Shown here: positions 54,576 to 55,904 of the stretch, piece by piece
How the letters are laid out: each line of letters opens with the position of its first letter
Position numbering within the stretch: the stretch's first letter is position 1
From: Alphaproteobacteria bacterium
Lineage (GTDB): Bacteria > Pseudomonadota > Alphaproteobacteria > Sphingomonadales > Sphingomonadaceae
Length of the DNA: 55,904 nucleotides
Assembly (NCBI GenBank): GCA_019232625.1
Contig: JAFANP010000041.1
Span: forward strand, 1-55,904
Direction: 5' to 3'
Notes under the pieces: generated by a model
What the model was told of the DNA's origin: nothing
Databases searched by the model: none
The model's input: the letters and a program-made list of their open reading frames with translations, nothing else
Made by a program: the position numbers and the translations under genes

Positions 54576-55904
54576 GTGGCGACCCAGCCCCAGACCCAGT
54601 TCGACGACTTCGTGATCCGCGACATGAGCCTGGCCGAATTCGGCCGCAAGGAGATCGAGATCGCCGAGACCGAAATGCCGGGCCTCATGGCGCTGCGCCG
54701 CGAGTTCGGCGACGCCCAGCCCCTGAAGGGCGCTCGGATCACCGGCTCGCTCCACATGACGATCCAGACCGCGGTGCTCATCGAGACTCTGACGGCGCTC
54801 GGCGCGCAGGTCCGCTGGGCCTCGTGCAACATCTTCTCGACCCAGGACCATGCCGCCGCCGCGATCGCCGCCACCGGCGTTCCCGTCTTCGCCGTCAAGG
54901 GCGAGACGCTCCAGGAATATTGGGATTATGTCGAGCGCATCTTCGACTGGGGGAATGGCGAGACCTGCAACATGATCCTCGACGACGGCGGCGACGCGAC
55001 CATGTTCGCGCTCTGGGGCGCCCGCATCGAGGCGGGGGAGGAATTCCCCGCGCCGGAGAACGAGGAGGAAGAGGTCTTCCAGGCCACCGTCCGCCGGGTC
55101 GTCGCCAAGTCGCCGGGCTTCCTCACCAGGACGGTCGAGGCGATCAAGGGCGTCTCCGAGGAGACCACCACCGGGGTCCACCGCCTCTACGAGCTGTCGA
55201 AGCAGGGCAAGCTTCCCTTCCCGGCGATCAACGTCAACGACAGCGTCACCAAGTCGAAGTTCGACAACCTCTATGGTTGCCGTGAATCGCTGGTCGACGG
55301 CATCCGCCGCGGCACCGACGTGATGATGGCGGGCAAGGTTGCGATGGTCGCGGGTTTCGGTGACGTCGGCAAAGGCTCGGCCGCTTCGCTGCGCCAAGCC
55401 GGCTGCCGCGTGATGGTGTCGGAGATCGACCCGATCTGCGCGCTACAGGCGGCGATGGAAGGTTACGAGGTCACGACGATGGAAGACGCAGCCAAGCGCG
55501 CCGACATCTTCGTCACCGCGACTGGCAACAGAGACGTCATTACGATCGACCATATGCGCGCGATGAAGGATCGCGCGATTGTTTGCAACATCGGTCACTT
55601 TGATAACGAGATTCAAGTCGCCGGCCTCAAGAATCTGAAATGGGTCAACATCAAGCCTCAGGTCGACGAAATCGAATTCCCGGACGGCCACCGCATCATC
55701 CTTCTCTCAGAAGGCCGCCTGGTGAATCTTGGTAACGCGATGGGGCACCCAAGCTTCGTGATGTCGGCTTCGTTTTCCAACCAAGTGCTGGCGCAAATCG
55801 AACTGTGGGCCAACTCGAAAGGCTATGAGAAGAAGGTCTATACGCTGCCGAAGCGCCTCGACGAGGCGGTGGCACGGCTGCATCTCGAGAAGATCGGCGT
55901 GAAG
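54576..55904 (+). CDS. ahcY: Adenosylhomocysteinase, 3' end beyond the window
   Basis: The first 443 codons of S-adenosyl-L-homocysteine hydrolase, which splits SAH into adenosine and homocysteine in the methyl cycle. Family blocks: [73 protein letters not shown] site [13 protein letters not shown] and NIGHFDNEI. Around 27 residues are missing. GTG start at 54576 with ACAGGAG upstream. From about 55270 to 55855 codon use shifts to many A/T third positions (GTT, GGT, ATT, TTT), unlike the GC3-rich first half, suggesting recombination or a join of two sources. Confidence 0.95.
   Translation, partial: MATQPQTQFDDFVIRDMSLAEFGRKEIEIAETEMPGLMALRREFGDAQPLKGARITGSLHMTIQTAVLIETLTALGAQVRWASCNIFSTQDHAAAAIAATGVPVFAVKGETLQEYWDYVERIFDWGNGETCNMILDDGGDATMFALWGARIEAGEEFPAPENEEEEVFQATVRRVVAKSPGFLTRTVEAIKGVSEETTTGVHRLYELSKQGKLPFPAINVNDSVTKSKFDNLYGCRESLVDGIRRGTDVMMAGKVAMVAGFGDVGKGSAASLRQAGCRVMVSEIDPICALQAAMEGYEVTTMEDAAKRADIFVTATGNRDVITIDHMRAMKDRAIVCNIGHFDNEIQVAGLKNLKWVNIKPQVDEIEFPDGHRIILLSEGRLVNLGNAMGHPSFVMSASFSNQVLAQIELWANSKGYEKKVYTLPKRLDEAVARLHLEKIGVK

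Noticed and set aside
1-55904. tRNA, rRNA, tmRNA, CRISPR arrays, insertion sequences
   Set aside because: No tRNA-like T-loop context, no rRNA or tmRNA segments, no regularly spaced direct repeats and no transposase motifs were found by reading.

Overview
The window is about 70% GC and reads as the chromosome of an alphaproteobacterium of the Sphingomonadales. Supporting signs are the xerD-accA block divergent from aroK-aroB, the UPF0262 gene beside dcd, GTTC-N7-GTTC SOS boxes, GGAAC-N16-CGTT general-stress promoters, and the very frequent GTG and TTG starts. Genes are densely packed with many 4-base start/stop overlaps. There are no tRNA or rRNA genes, CRISPR arrays or transposase genes. The first gene (mmsA) and the last (ahcY) are cut by the window ends.

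Layout. 1-7.2 kb: mmsA, a fumarylacetoacetase-like enzyme, a secreted M28 peptidase, RNase R and a glycosyltransferase. 7.4-11.4 kb: a small secreted protein, an FMN reductase, dcd, a UPF0262 gene, dnaB and a hydrophilic Gly-rich protein. 11.6-18.5 kb: a MASE1-PAS-GAF hybrid histidine kinase flanked by two paralogous small membrane proteins, then cysK, an MFS transporter and two small unknown genes. 18.5-19.1 kb: the only long gene-free stretch. 19.1-21.1 kb: a secreted esterase and a lower-GC two-gene island (a 57-aa basic protein plus a nucleoside-hydrolase/TIR-like protein). 21.2-26.9 kb: uvrD/pcrA with an SOS box, rsmD, rluB, a single-domain response regulator and a Rieske oxygenase. 27-35.5 kb: an AmpG-like permease, a TPR protein, folC-accD, lapA-pyrF, a patatin-like lipase and RlpA. 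35.6-40.5 kb: an M13 peptidase, a serine hydrolase, an EEP-family hydrolase and an HPF-like protein. 40.7-46.5 kb: radA, cvpA-cysS-NifU-like-CPA2 antiporter. 46.7-52.2 kb: aroB-aroK divergent from a 55-aa membrane protein, a 602-aa secreted protein, xerD and accA. 52.1-55.9 kb: a polytopic membrane protein, a small secreted protein and ahcY.

Most genes are housekeeping: replication and repair, rRNA modification, fatty-acid, folate, shikimate and methyl-cycle metabolism. The unusual feature is a dense population of at least five families of palindromic repeats. One family (about 150 bp) occurs three times, each time between the 3' ends of convergent genes. Another (about 110-130 bp, CCCTCC-rich) has entered coding sequence without breaking the frame, in RNase R and at the C-terminus of RluB. 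RNase R also carries a second, different in-frame element. Other points worth a second look are the low-GC gene pair at 20.2-21.1 kb, stress-type promoters shared by the twin small membrane proteins, a perfect 20-bp operator-like palindrome before ahcY, and an abrupt codon-use change inside ahcY.
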